The notes under the pieces were generated by a model. The model searched no databases and was not told where the DNA came from. It saw only the letters and a program-made list of their open reading frames with translations. Made by a program: the position numbers and the translations under genes. Shown one piece after another: positions 38,080 to 47,447 of a DNA stretch of 64,000 nucleotides. Positions within the stretch are counted from its first letter, which is position 1. Every line of letters begins with the position of its first letter. This DNA is from Legionella antarctica. GTDB lineage: Bacteria; Pseudomonadota; Gammaproteobacteria; Legionellales; Legionellaceae. The stretch is taken from assembly GCF_011764505.1 (NCBI RefSeq), contig NZ_AP022839.1, positions 2,959,001 to 3,023,000 on the forward strand, written 5' to 3'.

Positions 38080-38640
38080 ATGAATACGATACGTGCTTTT
38101 TTCGCAATTATGCCACCTAAATCAATGCGTGATGTTCTAGAGAATATTTTAAATACACTAGAGCATTCTGTTCCAGAACGTTCTATGCGATGGATGAACC
38201 TTGAAAATTTACATATCACCTTGCAATTTTTAGAAAAGGTGTGGCCAGAAGATGTAAATCCATTAATTAAACGAGTTCGGACTGAATTAAAAAATACAAG
38301 TGTATTTGAATTGCAAATTAATCAGTTAGAGTGGTTTCCAGAACCGAAGCATCCTAAGATTCTGTCTTTGGCAGTGGGGCCACAGGAGATTTTAAAAGCA
38401 CTGTCAGACTCAATTGGATATGCAATAAGCTCTTTAAACTACTCAGTTGAATCAAGGCCTTATCGAGGACATATGTCGATAGGACGCTTATCTCAGCATC
38501 GCTCGCAACATCCATTATTACCTCAAATAAAGGTACCAATTATCCCGGCAATACTTATCGATGAGATTTTTCTGATAGAAAGCAAACCCGGTAACGGAAA
38601 AAACAGCTACTATCCTTTAGCCCAATTTAACTTAAGCTAG
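38080..38640 (+). CDS. thpR: RNA 2',3'-cyclic phosphodiesterase (LigT/ThpR)
   Basis: 186-residue 2H phosphoesterase. The two catalytic H-x-T/S motifs are HITLQFL (about residues 46-52) and HMSIGR (about 130-135). It opens cyclic phosphates on RNA ends. Short, complete, with AAGGG upstream of the ATG. Confidence 0.9.
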   Translation: MNTIRAFFAIMPPKSMRDVLENILNTLEHSVPERSMRWMNLENLHITLQFLEKVWPEDVNPLIKRVRTELKNTSVFELQINQLEWFPEPKHPKILSLAVGPQEILKALSDSIGYAISSLNYSVESRPYRGHMSIGRLSQHRSQHPLLPQIKVPIIPAILIDEIFLIESKPGNGKNSYYPLAQFNLS

Positions 38641-38728
38641 CAAACTTGACTGCTTACGTGCCTTAATTAATACAATTCAAGTTGGATATCCCGGAGCGTT
38701 ATGCGTCCGGGAAAAGAAGATAATTTTT

Positions 38729-39187
38729 TTAGTGATGGACATCGAGAGGTTCAATATTGCCAGTAGTAAATACAGGACCATGATCCCCTGGCTCATAGGT
38801 ATTAGGGTTTTGATTATCTAAAACCTCAAGTTGAACACTCACCCCTTCAACAGGATAGTTTTTCATTAATTCCCTTCCCATCTGAGTGGCTAAAATTTCC
38901 CAAAATACTTCTGCTGGAAACTCTTCTGATGGTTCCATGTATTTGAGCACGTCTTCTCGCATCACTCTATAGTCAATATATTTTGAAGAAGCTAATCCTT
39001 TATTGTATGCAAAACGCACATAAACAGTGACTTTTTGCCCTCCCTGGCGTTGAGTATCATATTTGGGAATGACAAATTGAAAGTAATTTCGTTCATCATG
39101 TGTATTTTGATTTGAGGCGGCCCAAAGCGATGCGGGACCAAAGGAAATTATCGCGAGGAAGACCATCGCCTTTAAAAGGTTATTCAT
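38729..39187 (-). CDS. Hypothetical exported protein, 152 aa
   Basis: Start at 39187 (MNNLLKAMVFLAIISFG) with GGAG upstream gives a signal peptide ending LWAA. The mature part has regular charged beta/alpha segments (ERNYFQFVIPKYDTQ; KVTVYVRFAY). Not recognised. It is 70 bases downstream of another small exported or membrane protein gene on the same strand. Confidence 0.55.
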   Translation of the reverse strand: MNNLLKAMVFLAIISFGPASLWAASNQNTHDERNYFQFVIPKYDTQRQGGQKVTVYVRFAYNKGLASSKYIDYRVMREDVLKYMEPSEEFPAEVFWEILATQMGRELMKNYPVEGVSVQLEVLDNQNPNTYEPGDHGPVFTTGNIEPLDVHH

Positions 39188-39257
39188 TATATTCTCCACG
39201 TAACCGTTTAATAAATCACAGTAACAATTTTTTGTAATTGCTGTGACGGATAAAAAA

Positions 39258-39578
39258 CTAAAACGATAGCAGAGCAGGTTTTGGCGGTTTATATATGAAT
39301 GTTTTAATTCCAGAGCATAAAATACTAAAGCAGATGAAAAATAGAAGTTTACTTGTTGTTGAGAATAGATCAAAAATGAGCGAGTGTTTCATAGTACAGG
39401 CTTGAGTTTGTTTGCAATCATAAGATCCATTACTTTGTGTTTTTTGGGAGCAAGGATTGTGGTGCTGATTTAAGGTATAGGATTTTGATACGTGCGAATC
39501 AGGCAACGATTTGCCATTTTTAAAACCAGAAAGAATGATCACCAAAGCCAGGGCGATGAAGAAAAAATATTTTTTCAT
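39258..39578 (-). CDS. Hypothetical small membrane protein, 106 aa
   Basis: Start at 39578 (MKKYFFFIALALVIILSGF) gives a hydrophobic N-terminus; a second hydrophobic segment lies near residues 76-92. The loop contains several Cys and His residues (HHNPCSQ; CKQTQACTMKH), which may bind metal. Unrecognised; likely in an operon with the next gene. Confidence 0.45.
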   Translation of the reverse strand: MKKYFFFIALALVIILSGFKNGKSLPDSHVSKSYTLNQHHNPCSQKTQSNGSYDCKQTQACTMKHSLIFDLFSTTSKLLFFICFSILCSGIKTFIYKPPKPALLSF

Positions 39579-39584
39579 GATCAA

Positions 39585-40237
39585 TATTATAACAATATAG
39601 TCAAATTATTTCAACATTAAATATTAGAGTTCGTGTATAGCAAACTTGATTGCAAACCTAAATTTCGTCAGTCATCCTTGCTCGCAATTTTAATAAAAAA
39701 GGGTAAGGGATGACGCGTTACAAAGTCCACAGAGATCACCAGAGATCTAAAATTACTATTGATATTGAACGAATAAATCGGCACTCGGAAATACCACTTC
39801 CTTCGAAAGAAACATCTCAGTTGCCTACTAAACAATCATCTGTAACGTAATCAGTAAGTTCTGATATTCCAGAATAGAACAGTACTTGTAAGCTTGGAAA
39901 GGCCGGTCCTGATAAAATGGTAAAGATCCTCTTTCTCGGGTAAACAAGTAAAGTTAGTTGGTAAAATATAGTGCTCTTATTTTATTGGGAATACTAAAAA
40001 AAGAGGTCCATTTATCGATTGTTGCATGGTGTAGCTCATGGAACTAAGAAGGATTACGTTCCGCTTCTAAGAGTTGCAAATCAACTATGCAAACATAAAG
40101 TTATAACTTTCTTTCTCGAGGTTTCACAGTTGATTCAGATCATGAGCGATGACTTGAACATTTTATTATTGAAAATTAAGGTTTTTTTAATTCAATATGG
40201 TAAAATAAAAACCATTATTCTATGGGGTGTTCATTAT
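39585..40237. other. Stretch with broken small frames upstream of a protease-like gene
   Basis: A 46-codon plus-strand frame at 39710-39850 (MTRYKVHRDHQRSKIT...) looks protein-like but ends at TAA. The next codons and the frame from 40019 (HGTKKDYVPLLRVANQL) also look coding. Together they may be the decayed 5' part of the gene that starts at 40238, or separate remnants. Confidence 0.35.
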
Positions 40238-41212
40238 ATGGGTAAAAAATATAATCTGGTTTTATCTCTTTTTAGTAACCACGAATCTACTGAATTGCTT
40301 AGACAAAAATGCGAACAAAAAAATGGAATAACAGATACCATCTCTATTGAGTTTGATGGATGGTGCGACATCAAACCTTTTTCTCTAGCTGATCAATTGA
40401 AATTTAAAAAGTTAACTGGCTCGTCACACTTGTATATTCACGGACATGGTGGGGTTGGCTGTGATTTTTTGGGAAATAATAACGATAATTATTTATTTTA
40501 TAAATCGTTAGCCGAAATAATCGTTCGCCATGTGAATTTGAATAAAATTGCTGGATTACATATTCGGTTATTTTTTTGCCATAGTTCAGCAAGCCTGACT
40601 GTAACCGCTGATACCAGTTTTGCCTCAAAGTTAATGGATCATTTAAGATTTAGTGGTATAAACAATATAAAACTTATTGGAAATACTGACTCGATTACAA
40701 TTATTCAAAATCCACATACAAAAAAAATATACAGTTACATGCAAACGGATATAGAGAAAAATATTCGGGATCAATATAAATTAAATCGTACAGAAGCATT
40801 AAATAAAGCAAAATCTGTTTTTCTACTTCATCTTCAGTCTCTAAATTCTATTTTTTTTGATGAAGAAACGTTGCGTTATATTGACGAAAGATTGTTGGTT
40901 GAAATAATGTTGGATAGAAAAAAAACCGGTGAGTTCATTGCAGACCTTTGTGGGTTTATTTTACAAAGAGGTTTTTTAACTTTAGCCAATTCCATGCTGT
41001 TGATAACCCTCGTAGGAACCCTGGCTAAGGCAAAAGAAAAACTTGAGACTTTGTCAGTGGAATATCAATCAACAGAGTTTGATAACACCATGAGACAATT
41101 AAAATCTGCTAACTTTGCAAGACCAAATGCAAAAATTTTGTTCCAATGGGATGGAGAAAACAAGGTTAACGTGGATTGTTATGAAAGCAAACGACACTTA
41201 AGCTTTGTCTAG
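40238..41212 (+). CDS. Putative clan-CD-like cysteine protease, candidate effector
   Basis: 324 residues from ATG 40238 (MGKKYNLVLSLF); the frame is open from 40019, so an N-terminal extension is possible. Two motifs stand out: LYIHGHGGVG (His68, His70) and, after a hydrophobic strand, IRLFFCHSSAS (Cys114). A hydrophobic block ending in HG followed by another ending in C(H)S is the arrangement of clan CD proteases such as caspases, clostripain and C80. No signal peptide. A hydrophobic segment lies near 245-262. The assignment is by motif only; no search was possible. Confidence 0.45.
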   Translation: MGKKYNLVLSLFSNHESTELLRQKCEQKNGITDTISIEFDGWCDIKPFSLADQLKFKKLTGSSHLYIHGHGGVGCDFLGNNNDNYLFYKSLAEIIVRHVNLNKIAGLHIRLFFCHSSASLTVTADTSFASKLMDHLRFSGINNIKLIGNTDSITIIQNPHTKKIYSYMQTDIEKNIRDQYKLNRTEALNKAKSVFLLHLQSLNSIFFDEETLRYIDERLLVEIMLDRKKTGEFIADLCGFILQRGFLTLANSMLLITLVGTLAKAKEKLETLSVEYQSTEFDNTMRQLKSANFARPNAKILFQWDGENKVNVDCYESKRHLSFV

Positions 41213-41230
41213 GATGTCCTGAATTTGTGA

Positions 41231-41256
41231 GCTTATGGGTAAAGAAACCCATAAGC
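41231..41256 (+). terminator. Perfect hairpin after the protease-like gene
   Basis: GCTTATGGGT and ACCCATAAGC form a perfect 10-bp stem with a 6-base loop, 19 bases after the stop. The following sequence is AT-rich but has no clean T run, so it may be a weak or bidirectional terminator between convergent genes. Confidence 0.6.
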
Positions 41257-41320
41257 AAAGCTATATCTTTATAGTATATTTCAAAAATCAATATTCGAAT
41301 CACCTGCTGAACAGCGTTTA

Positions 41321-41416
41321 TTAAAAGCAATATTTTTTAGGGGTTTGTTCCTGCTCTTGCTCTTCATTATCCCATTTTCTTTTATTGCCAGAGTCAAAAA
41401 ATGTAACCTTGATATT
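41321..41416 (-). pseudogene. C-terminal part of a small gene split by a 4.5-kb element
   Basis: Minus-strand frame beginning exactly at the element border reads NIKVTFFDSGNKRKWDNEEQ and ends KKYCF. Its 5' part is at 45905-46056 on the same strand. Function not recognised; charged Glu/Gln-rich tail. Confidence 0.5.
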
Positions 41417-41496
41417 GTATCCTGTCAGAATCGCCGGGTAAGTGTCTGCCACTGAGCCCGGACTAATCCGAGCCGCGCGCGTCAGCAAGCGGAATT
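41417..41496. repeat. Left 80-bp terminal inverted repeat
   Basis: Matches the reverse complement of 45825-45904 apart from two transitions. GC-rich (GAGCCGCGCGCGTCAGC) against the AT-rich surroundings. Confidence 0.9.
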
Positions 41497-41508
41497 ATCT
41501 CGAGATGC

Positions 41509-43122
41509 TTATGTGGTGCATGGAACCTGCCGCACTTTAAGTAAGATTAATTCAGCCAATGATGGCATTTCAAATTTTTTAGTCACCCTATCGTAAATAT
41601 ACTGATAAACGTTAACTTTCAGTTTTCTGGCCGTCTGTACAATCGTGGCAAACGTATCCTTTGATTTGGTGCCATTTTGGGAGACCGTTTGGAGATTGAT
41701 GTCGCGTATCCTTGCTTGAAACCGTGTCCCTAATTCAGAGGCATTGTTGTGCAATGGCAGAAATGGATGGTCTAACACCAATAATAACGCTTGTTTTTTA
41801 GCACGTGTCTTTGCAATGCGTTGATCTAAAACATCATAGCCTGTCGTGGTTGCGAACAAAGTATCAAATTGCATTGATAGTTGTTGGGCCATTGATTGAG
41901 ATGGAGCCGTCTTGTAAGTCAATAATGCATGGTAGAAATCCCATAATTGCTCAAGAAATACAGCCAATATATTCTGATTCATATCTGAGAATGGAGTGAG
42001 TTTTTTATAATGACGACCTTCATGGATCCAGCACAGCGCATGATGTAGGGCCAATTTATTAAACTGAGGCGCATCATCTGTCATTAAATAATGGATGAAG
42101 TATTTCGAGTGCTGATAATAGGCAAGAGCTGCTGACTCAAGAATTATGCGTCGATTCGTGCTGTGTTTTTTTGGATTTGGAAAAAGTGTTCCCATCAAAC
42201 TATCGATTGATTCACGTGTGAGGGGTTGTGCATGCAGCATTGGTTTAATTTGATCCAACCATTTTTTTGCGAGACCAAACTCATCCATTAACTCATAAGC
42301 CTCCTGATTAAACATAAACTTTAATTGGTCTCGACACAGCAACTCCAATAAGGTCAAGCGATCTTTTTTACGACGAGTGAAGTATGCTGTAAAAAAGTCA
42401 TTACATAAAACATGGGTGTAGTGATTTTTGCCGTTAACACGACTGCCTGTGTCATCCATCTGCTGGTACAAGCCTGCGTTGCTACCGGCATCGACAATAT
42501 CTTCTTTTTCCTGATGAAAAATATCATTGCCTTCTGTCAGCATGGAAGCAATTTTACCATGTGATATTTGAATACCACATGTTTTTAAAAAGCGCTCAAT
42601 GGCGCTCTCCGTCATCCCTGCATCACGGTATAATGTGATGACCAGCGCTTTAACCCCAGGACCAAATTCACTGCCCTTATATTCGCCAGGAATCGGCGCA
42701 ATAAAGGTTTTTTTCAAAGATGGTGAGTAATACGTTTCCAGCTTGAATTCAACATTATCCGTGATGATTTTTAGATCCTGGATGATTCGAATCTCAAAAC
42801 CCTTGAACTTGGCGTCATCTGGCAGCGTTGCTTTGTCCAGAGCAATCGTAACACGTCTATCAATACGTACGTTTTTTTTGTCTTTGCCTGTGTTTTTATT
42901 GTTCCCTTTACCACGTTTATTGCGATCTCCTTCAGATGAATGATTGGAATTGCCTGTATTATCGCCATTGCTACCTTTGGATTGACCGCGAATATTAGGT
43001 TTGCCCTGTTCACCCTTAAGGCGGTTTATCTCATCACGTAATACTTGGTTTTCCTCTCTGAGCAAAGCATTTTCTTCGGCAAGCATTTCGACCAAATTAA
43101 CCAATACCTTAATGATAGTCAC
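41509..43122 (-). pseudogene. IS66-related DDE transposase, N-terminus displaced by IS66 insertion
   Basis: About 537 residues remain: a coiled N-terminus (LLREENQVLRDEINRLKGEQ), a Lys/Asn-rich linker, YQQMDDTGSRVNGK with the first catalytic Asp, and a C-terminal LHNNASELGTR and SKDTFATIVQTARKLKVN resembling the end of IS66 transposases. The GTG at 43122 is not the natural start: removing the IS66 and one 8-bp duplication joins this frame to MKRQEIKQVLDELTK at 45569. Confidence 0.8.
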
Positions 43123-43163
43123 GTATCCGTTCGGTGAACTACGGGTTGCATTAGAAGAAGGGG

Positions 43164-44675
43164 TTAATTCATCTTGAGATTAAAAGGAAGAAGATTCGTG
43201 AAGTCTTCTGCGGTTTTACAGAAGCGGATTTTTTCGAAGAGGACTTTGAGGTAATCAAAAGGATTAAGGCCATTGGACTTAGCTGTTGCAATAAGGCTAT
43301 AGAATAATGCCCCAGCATGAGCCCCTCTAGGGCTTCCAGACATGAGCCAGTTTTTTCTGCCCAGAGCAAAAGGCCTAATGATGTTTTCAATGGCATTATT
43401 ATCAATCTCGAGCATCCCATCAAGCAAATAAGCAGTAAGCTCCTTCCATCGCTGAGACATGTAAACTAAGGCATCACCCAGCTTTGATTTGGGTACCGCA
43501 TTTTTTAAGGATTGGTCAAGCCAAGTCTTTAAAGCGTCAAGAATGGGTTTTGATTGTTCGAGCCTTATCTGATAGCGTTGTTCTGCCGTATAGTTCCCAT
43601 CCCGAGCAATTTTTTCAATGGCATAGAGCTTTTGAATATACGCCACGGCCTGATGTGATTTACCTGTGGTTTTAGCCAGTTTGACAAGCTCAGCAAAAGG
43701 ACGTCTGGCATGTGCAAAACATCCCAAATGAATAATATCAGGATGGTCATCAACCCAGTCATAACCAACATACCCATCTGTTTGTAAATAGCCTTTAAAC
43801 TCTTTAAGTAGTTCTTTAGGCCATTGGGCTTGTCGGGTTTCACGATAATCAAACACAATGATTTTTTTATCCGGTTTGTGATTCTGGTATACCCACATAT
43901 AGCTCTTGGATGTATTTTTTCGATTAGGCTCATCCATCACCTGAAGTGGTGTTTCATCGGCCTGAAGGTAGTTTGATGCAACCAGCTCTTTGATTAGAGC
44001 GTTCCTCATTGGGCTACATACCTCAGATGCTGCCATTATCCATCCACATACTGTATTGCGAGCCATCTCAATGCCCATTCGTTTCCAGATGTGCTCTTGA
44101 CGGTATAAAGGGAGGTGGTCTTGGTATTTACTAATAATGGCATGAGCTACAAGGCTTGGTGTGGCAATGCTTTTAGGAAGGAATAATTGCGGCATAGGGG
44201 CAATGCTTACCCCTTCATCACAACGATTACATGCATATTTGGGTCGCACATGGGCAATGACCGTCAGCTTTGCAGGAACAAACTCTAGCTGTTCCGTGAC
44301 CTCTTCGCCAATACGTTGCTTCATACAGCCGCAAGCACACAGTTTTTCTTCTTCTGCAATGTCATGCTCAATGGTTTCACGGGGTAACTCTGGAGGTAAT
44401 GGGCGTCGTACTGGTTTTTTGCGAGTATAGGTGACCGTAATTGTATTATCTTCTTGCGGCAGCTCTGTGACCTCTATGCTTTCTGCTTCATCAAATTGCA
44501 ACTCGCCTTGCAGAATATTGTGTTCAGATGAGGGAGAGTATTTACGCTGTTGAGCCAGTTTGAATTGCTCTAGCATATTAAAATACTTTTGCTTCCATTC
44601 CAGAGCTTCTTTTTTTAATTGATTAATTTCTTCCTGCAAAGGCATTAAAAGTGATTGGTCTTTTGAGGAAATCAT
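43164..44675 (-). CDS. tnpC: IS66 transposase TnpC
   Basis: 503 residues: coiled N-terminus, Zn-binding region (CACGCMKQ ... YACNRCDEG), catalytic core beginning YLQADETPLQVMDE, and the C-terminal EIDNNAIENIIRPFALGRKNW and YSLIATAKSNGLNPFDYL. All family landmarks present and in frame. Confidence 0.95.
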   Translation of the reverse strand: MISSKDQSLLMPLQEEINQLKKEALEWKQKYFNMLEQFKLAQQRKYSPSSEHNILQGELQFDEAESIEVTELPQEDNTITVTYTRKKPVRRPLPPELPRETIEHDIAEEEKLCACGCMKQRIGEEVTEQLEFVPAKLTVIAHVRPKYACNRCDEGVSIAPMPQLFLPKSIATPSLVAHAIISKYQDHLPLYRQEHIWKRMGIEMARNTVCGWIMAASEVCSPMRNALIKELVASNYLQADETPLQVMDEPNRKNTSKSYMWVYQNHKPDKKIIVFDYRETRQAQWPKELLKEFKGYLQTDGYVGYDWVDDHPDIIHLGCFAHARRPFAELVKLAKTTGKSHQAVAYIQKLYAIEKIARDGNYTAEQRYQIRLEQSKPILDALKTWLDQSLKNAVPKSKLGDALVYMSQRWKELTAYLLDGMLEIDNNAIENIIRPFALGRKNWLMSGSPRGAHAGALFYSLIATAKSNGLNPFDYLKVLFEKIRFCKTAEDFTNLLPFNLKMN

Positions 44676-44741
44676 GGCTGGTTTAGTGCTTGTTTTAATG
44701 GTGATATTATACCATAACCACCATGATTTCTTCAGTGTTTT

Positions 44742-45092
44742 TCAATGAAAATCACGGTAAATCACCGGGTTTCCTCCTTGATGAAAGGTGAATTTATTGC
44801 TGGCCATGAGCCATTTTAAGTGCTCTTTTGTCAGCTCAATATGACCTTGGGTATTGCGGGGGAAAATGAATTTCCCTTTCTCTAATCTGCGGTACCATAA
44901 GGTAAAACTCTGCTCTTCATAGTACAGTGCTTTTAACTTATCTCCTCCTCTGCTACGAAACAAAAATAAATGACCTGCACTAAGCTCCATTCCAAAAACT
45001 TCATGCACCAGAATGGCTAGAGTATTAATGGATTTGCGCATATCAGTTATTCCACAATATAAATGCACTTGAACATCATCTGGAATTAACAT
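44742..45092 (-). CDS. tnpB: IS66 accessory protein TnpB
   Basis: 116 residues with the IS66 Orf2 signature: VHLYCGITDMRKSINTLA, HLFLFRSRGGDKLKALYYE and FTLWYRRLEKGKF. Overlaps the end of tnpA by seven bases. Confidence 0.95.
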   Translation of the reverse strand: MLIPDDVQVHLYCGITDMRKSINTLAILVHEVFGMELSAGHLFLFRSRGGDKLKALYYEEQSFTLWYRRLEKGKFIFPRNTQGHIELTKEHLKWLMASNKFTFHQGGNPVIYRDFH

Positions 45093-45406
45093 AAGGTCAT
45101 CAACTCCCTTAATAATATCAGTCGGTGTTGATGGTCAGCTGCATCAAGTTCACAGCGTATTTTATTAGGGAGTTCAATAACTAATTTAAACACTGCCTTA
45201 GCAGAAGGTAATGGAGTAATAATAAGTGGCTCAAATAAAGCCTCTTTGGCTGGGGTAACTGCTTTAGACTCTTTCTTGAATTTATTGCGATAAAATCTGA
45301 GCCTGGAGTCTGATATTCCTTTATTACGGCAAAATAATCCTGGTGCTAAACCACTTTCCTCATAGGATTTAACCATGTCACTCCAGTACTCATCTCTTTT
45401 TGTCAT
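45086..45406 (-). CDS. tnpA: IS66 accessory protein TnpA
   Basis: 106-residue HTH-type protein (MTKRDEYWSDMVKSYEESGL; FCRNKGISDSRLRFYRNKFK), first gene of the IS66 operon. Starts about 80 bases inside the right end. Confidence 0.92.
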   Translation of the reverse strand: MTKRDEYWSDMVKSYEESGLAPGLFCRNKGISDSRLRFYRNKFKKESKAVTPAKEALFEPLIITPLPSAKAVFKLVIELPNKIRCELDAADHQHRLILLRELMTLC

Positions 45407-45494
45407 CGTCTACTCCAATAGTTATGGTGTAGCGATCTTCTTCAATTTTCACTTATTCCTCTAGGTGTATTTCACCGAACGGATACATAGTCAC

Positions 45495-45569
45495 GGCCTT
45501 TTTGTCGGCAAGACTATCGATATCTTTTGTTAACTCATCTAAAACTTGTTTGATTTCTTGGCGTTTCAT
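45495..45569 (-). pseudogene. Displaced 5' end of the IS66-related transposase gene
   Basis: Minus strand reads MKRQEIKQVLDELTK then DIDSLADKKA and continues, across the IS66 insertion, into VTIIKVLVNLVEMLAE at 43119. ATG at 45569 (an adjacent ATG at 45572 is also possible). Confidence 0.8.
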
Positions 45570-45824
45570 CATCTACCACTGCGTTACTAATGCTGATACG
45601 GCAATCATAACATGACTTTTTTTGAACGCATTTTTCGAGTTTTAACGCCACTAAGGGCTAAGAAAAAATCTGACCTCAGGAGGGAGATGTTTTATTAGTG
45701 AAAGGGGCTACATTGTGATCTTGGGGATCTTAGGGCATGCATATTGCATGACTTACGTTTGATATGGAAAAACATCAGTTTTACAGAAAAACCGTGTCAA
45801 TAGGTATTTTGAATATTTTTAAAG

Positions 45825-45904
45825 AATTCCGCTTGCTGACGCGCGCGGCTCGGATTAATCCGGACTCAGTGGCAGACACTTACCCGGCGATTCTGACAGG
45901 ATAC
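45825..45904. repeat. Right 80-bp terminal inverted repeat
   Basis: Partner of 41417-41496; two mismatches. Ends GACAGGATAC at the outer border. Confidence 0.9.
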
Positions 45905-46056
45905 GTAAATTCCTTTAAAAAACCATTGAATTCGATTTCAGATGGCTTTGCAGTGTCGTTAACAGCATAAGACGCAATTGTAATGCCAAGTGCTTTGGCT
46001 TCATTCTTTTTATCTAAAATGCTTTGTCCTGATACCGCGACAATAAAAAAAGTCAT
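45905..46056 (-). pseudogene. N-terminal part of a small gene split by the 4.5-kb element
   Basis: ATG at 46056, frame reads MTFFIVAVSGQSILDKKNEA and continues SEIEFNGFLKEF to the element border. The 3' part is at 41321-41416. Removing an assumed 8-bp duplication would restore the frame arithmetically, but the flanks do not match, so a few bases have probably changed. Function unknown. Confidence 0.5.
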
Positions 46057-46185
46057 AGTTTCATCTTTTTTAGCTTATATTTTATTGTAATGTACTTACC
46101 TTAAGGAAAAATGAACAAGACTTACGCAAAACCCATAAAGCTTTGTACCGGACAATTTTTAAAAAAAGAAGAATTAAGAAAGAAA

Positions 46186-46410
46186 TAACTCGCTGATATT
46201 AAATGTATTTCATATAATCTTTCCGTCTAAAAAAAGGTGTGAATATGAAATATATCAGCGAATTAAGAGAGATTTAAGGTCAACAATTGGATTTGCACAA
46301 GTCTAGATTGGATTTTTTTGCACAAATGTTGCTAGCTTTATTTACAGTTCGCAGTGTGAGTTTAAGTGGAATTGCTGTCGCAATGCAGGATAAAACCAAT
46401 AAAGAATCGC
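46186..46410 (+). pseudogene. 5' relic of an IS4-family transposase
   Basis: Begins with an end-like AATAACTCGCTGATATT and, from ATG 46245, reads MKYISELREI, a stop, then LHKSRLDFFAQMLLALFTVR and VSLSGIAVAMQDKTNK, typical of IS4 transposase N-termini. It is cut by the left end of the ISL3 element. The bases between 46057 and 46185 show nothing. Confidence 0.65.
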
Positions 46411-46450
46411 GGCTCTTCTGCGCATCTGTAGAAATTAATCATGCGTAAAT

Positions 46451-47447
46451 TTAGAACCCTTGGAAATCGAGAAACAGGCGCTGAAAAATAGTTTTAACAG
46501 CCGAGAATCCGTAGCATCGTCTTTTTGCTACTTTTATTTTATTATTCATTTCTTCAACAAAAACGCTGTTCTTTCGCTTTTTAAAGTAATTGACGATGTA
46601 CGGCTTGTACTTACCCAGTGTTGAAATAAGGCCATCAAAACAAGTGACCTCACTTTGTTCAACCTTTTTAATCCATCTGTTTAGTTTAGCCATCCCTGAT
46701 TTTCTTCCGCAGTGTGTGTTGAAAATATTGGTTAACTTCAGGGAGTAGCTATGGGCTTTTTTGAGTTTGTCGGAATGTTTATATAACAGCTCTAACTTTG
46801 ATTTATCCACATCAGACAAGCATTCATGTTGCTTTCGCAATATCCACATCATACCTTCTAACTTTGCATATTCACCACTATCAAGCTCTGATTTAAGGCG
46901 TTTCATTTTTTTTATTCTCAGCTTATCAAGCGGTTTCCTATATAATTTTGCGACATGATATCTATCTATTACAACAGATTGTGGACCAAATGCTCCAATA
47001 GCAGCATAGACGAAAGCATCATGCATGTCGGTGCAAACGCTTCTGACTGTTTTTTGTGGTCGTGGCGGAATGGATTCAAAATATGACTTTATATCCGCCT
47101 TGCCTCGCCCTTCAATCACGGCAAGTACACGTATTCTGCCATCATTTAATCGCGTGCTAATAATGGTCATGTATTCGTCATGCCCCTTTTTTAAAGCTAT
47201 TTCATCAATACCAAGTGTATCCAGTGATTTGAAATTTTCCCAATCCACATGCCCTGCAACAAGCCTGTCCAAAGCCGCCTGCATGACTTTGTGGCCCAAC
47301 TTTTTTTTAATTGAAACATTCGCAATGGTGCTGTGAATCAAGCTACGCATTATGTATTCTTCGAGCCCTTTGGTGATCCTGGCATTACGGTCAGTCCAGT
47401 CATATTGCTCTGTTGTCGTGGGGTAGTCATCACAGTGTCCGCAAATA
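46451..47447 (-). pseudogene. ISL3 transposase, main part
   Basis: From CGHCDDYPTTTEQYDW at the IS630 border through ITKGLEEYIMRSLIHS into the DDE_Tnp_ISL3 domain: LDTLGIDEIALKKGHDEY, VCTDMHDAFVYAA and IDRYHVAKLYRKPLDKLR. Only the part from ATG 47350 (299 residues) could be translated alone. The CxxC zinc finger half is separated by the insertion. Confidence 0.88.

Larger units (their letters stand above)
43123..45486 (-). mobile_element. IS66-family insertion sequence, 2364 bp
   Basis: Inverted ends GTATCCGTTCGGTGAA (43123-43138 and, inverted, 45471-45486). An 8-bp target duplication ATAGTCAC lies at 43115-43122 and 45487-45494, the size typical for IS66. It carries tnpA, tnpB and tnpC and looks complete. 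Confidence 0.95.
41417..45904 (-). mobile_element. IS66-like element with 80-bp inverted ends, itself invaded by an IS66
   Basis: Ends are 80-bp inverted repeats (41417-41496 and 45825-45904) starting GTATCCTGTCAGAATCGCC with only two mismatches. They enclose a single transposase gene (41509-43119 plus 45495-45569) that is interrupted by a separate IS66 element. No target duplication is seen at the flanks (TTGATATT and GTAAATTC). Confidence 0.85.

Noticed and set aside
41231..41256. CRISPR or other array
   Set aside because: The hairpin is single; no regularly spaced repeats were seen anywhere in the window.
45764..45970. Rightward 68-codon ORF across the right 80-bp repeat
   Set aside because: It runs through a transposon end and antisense of a split gene; no independent support.
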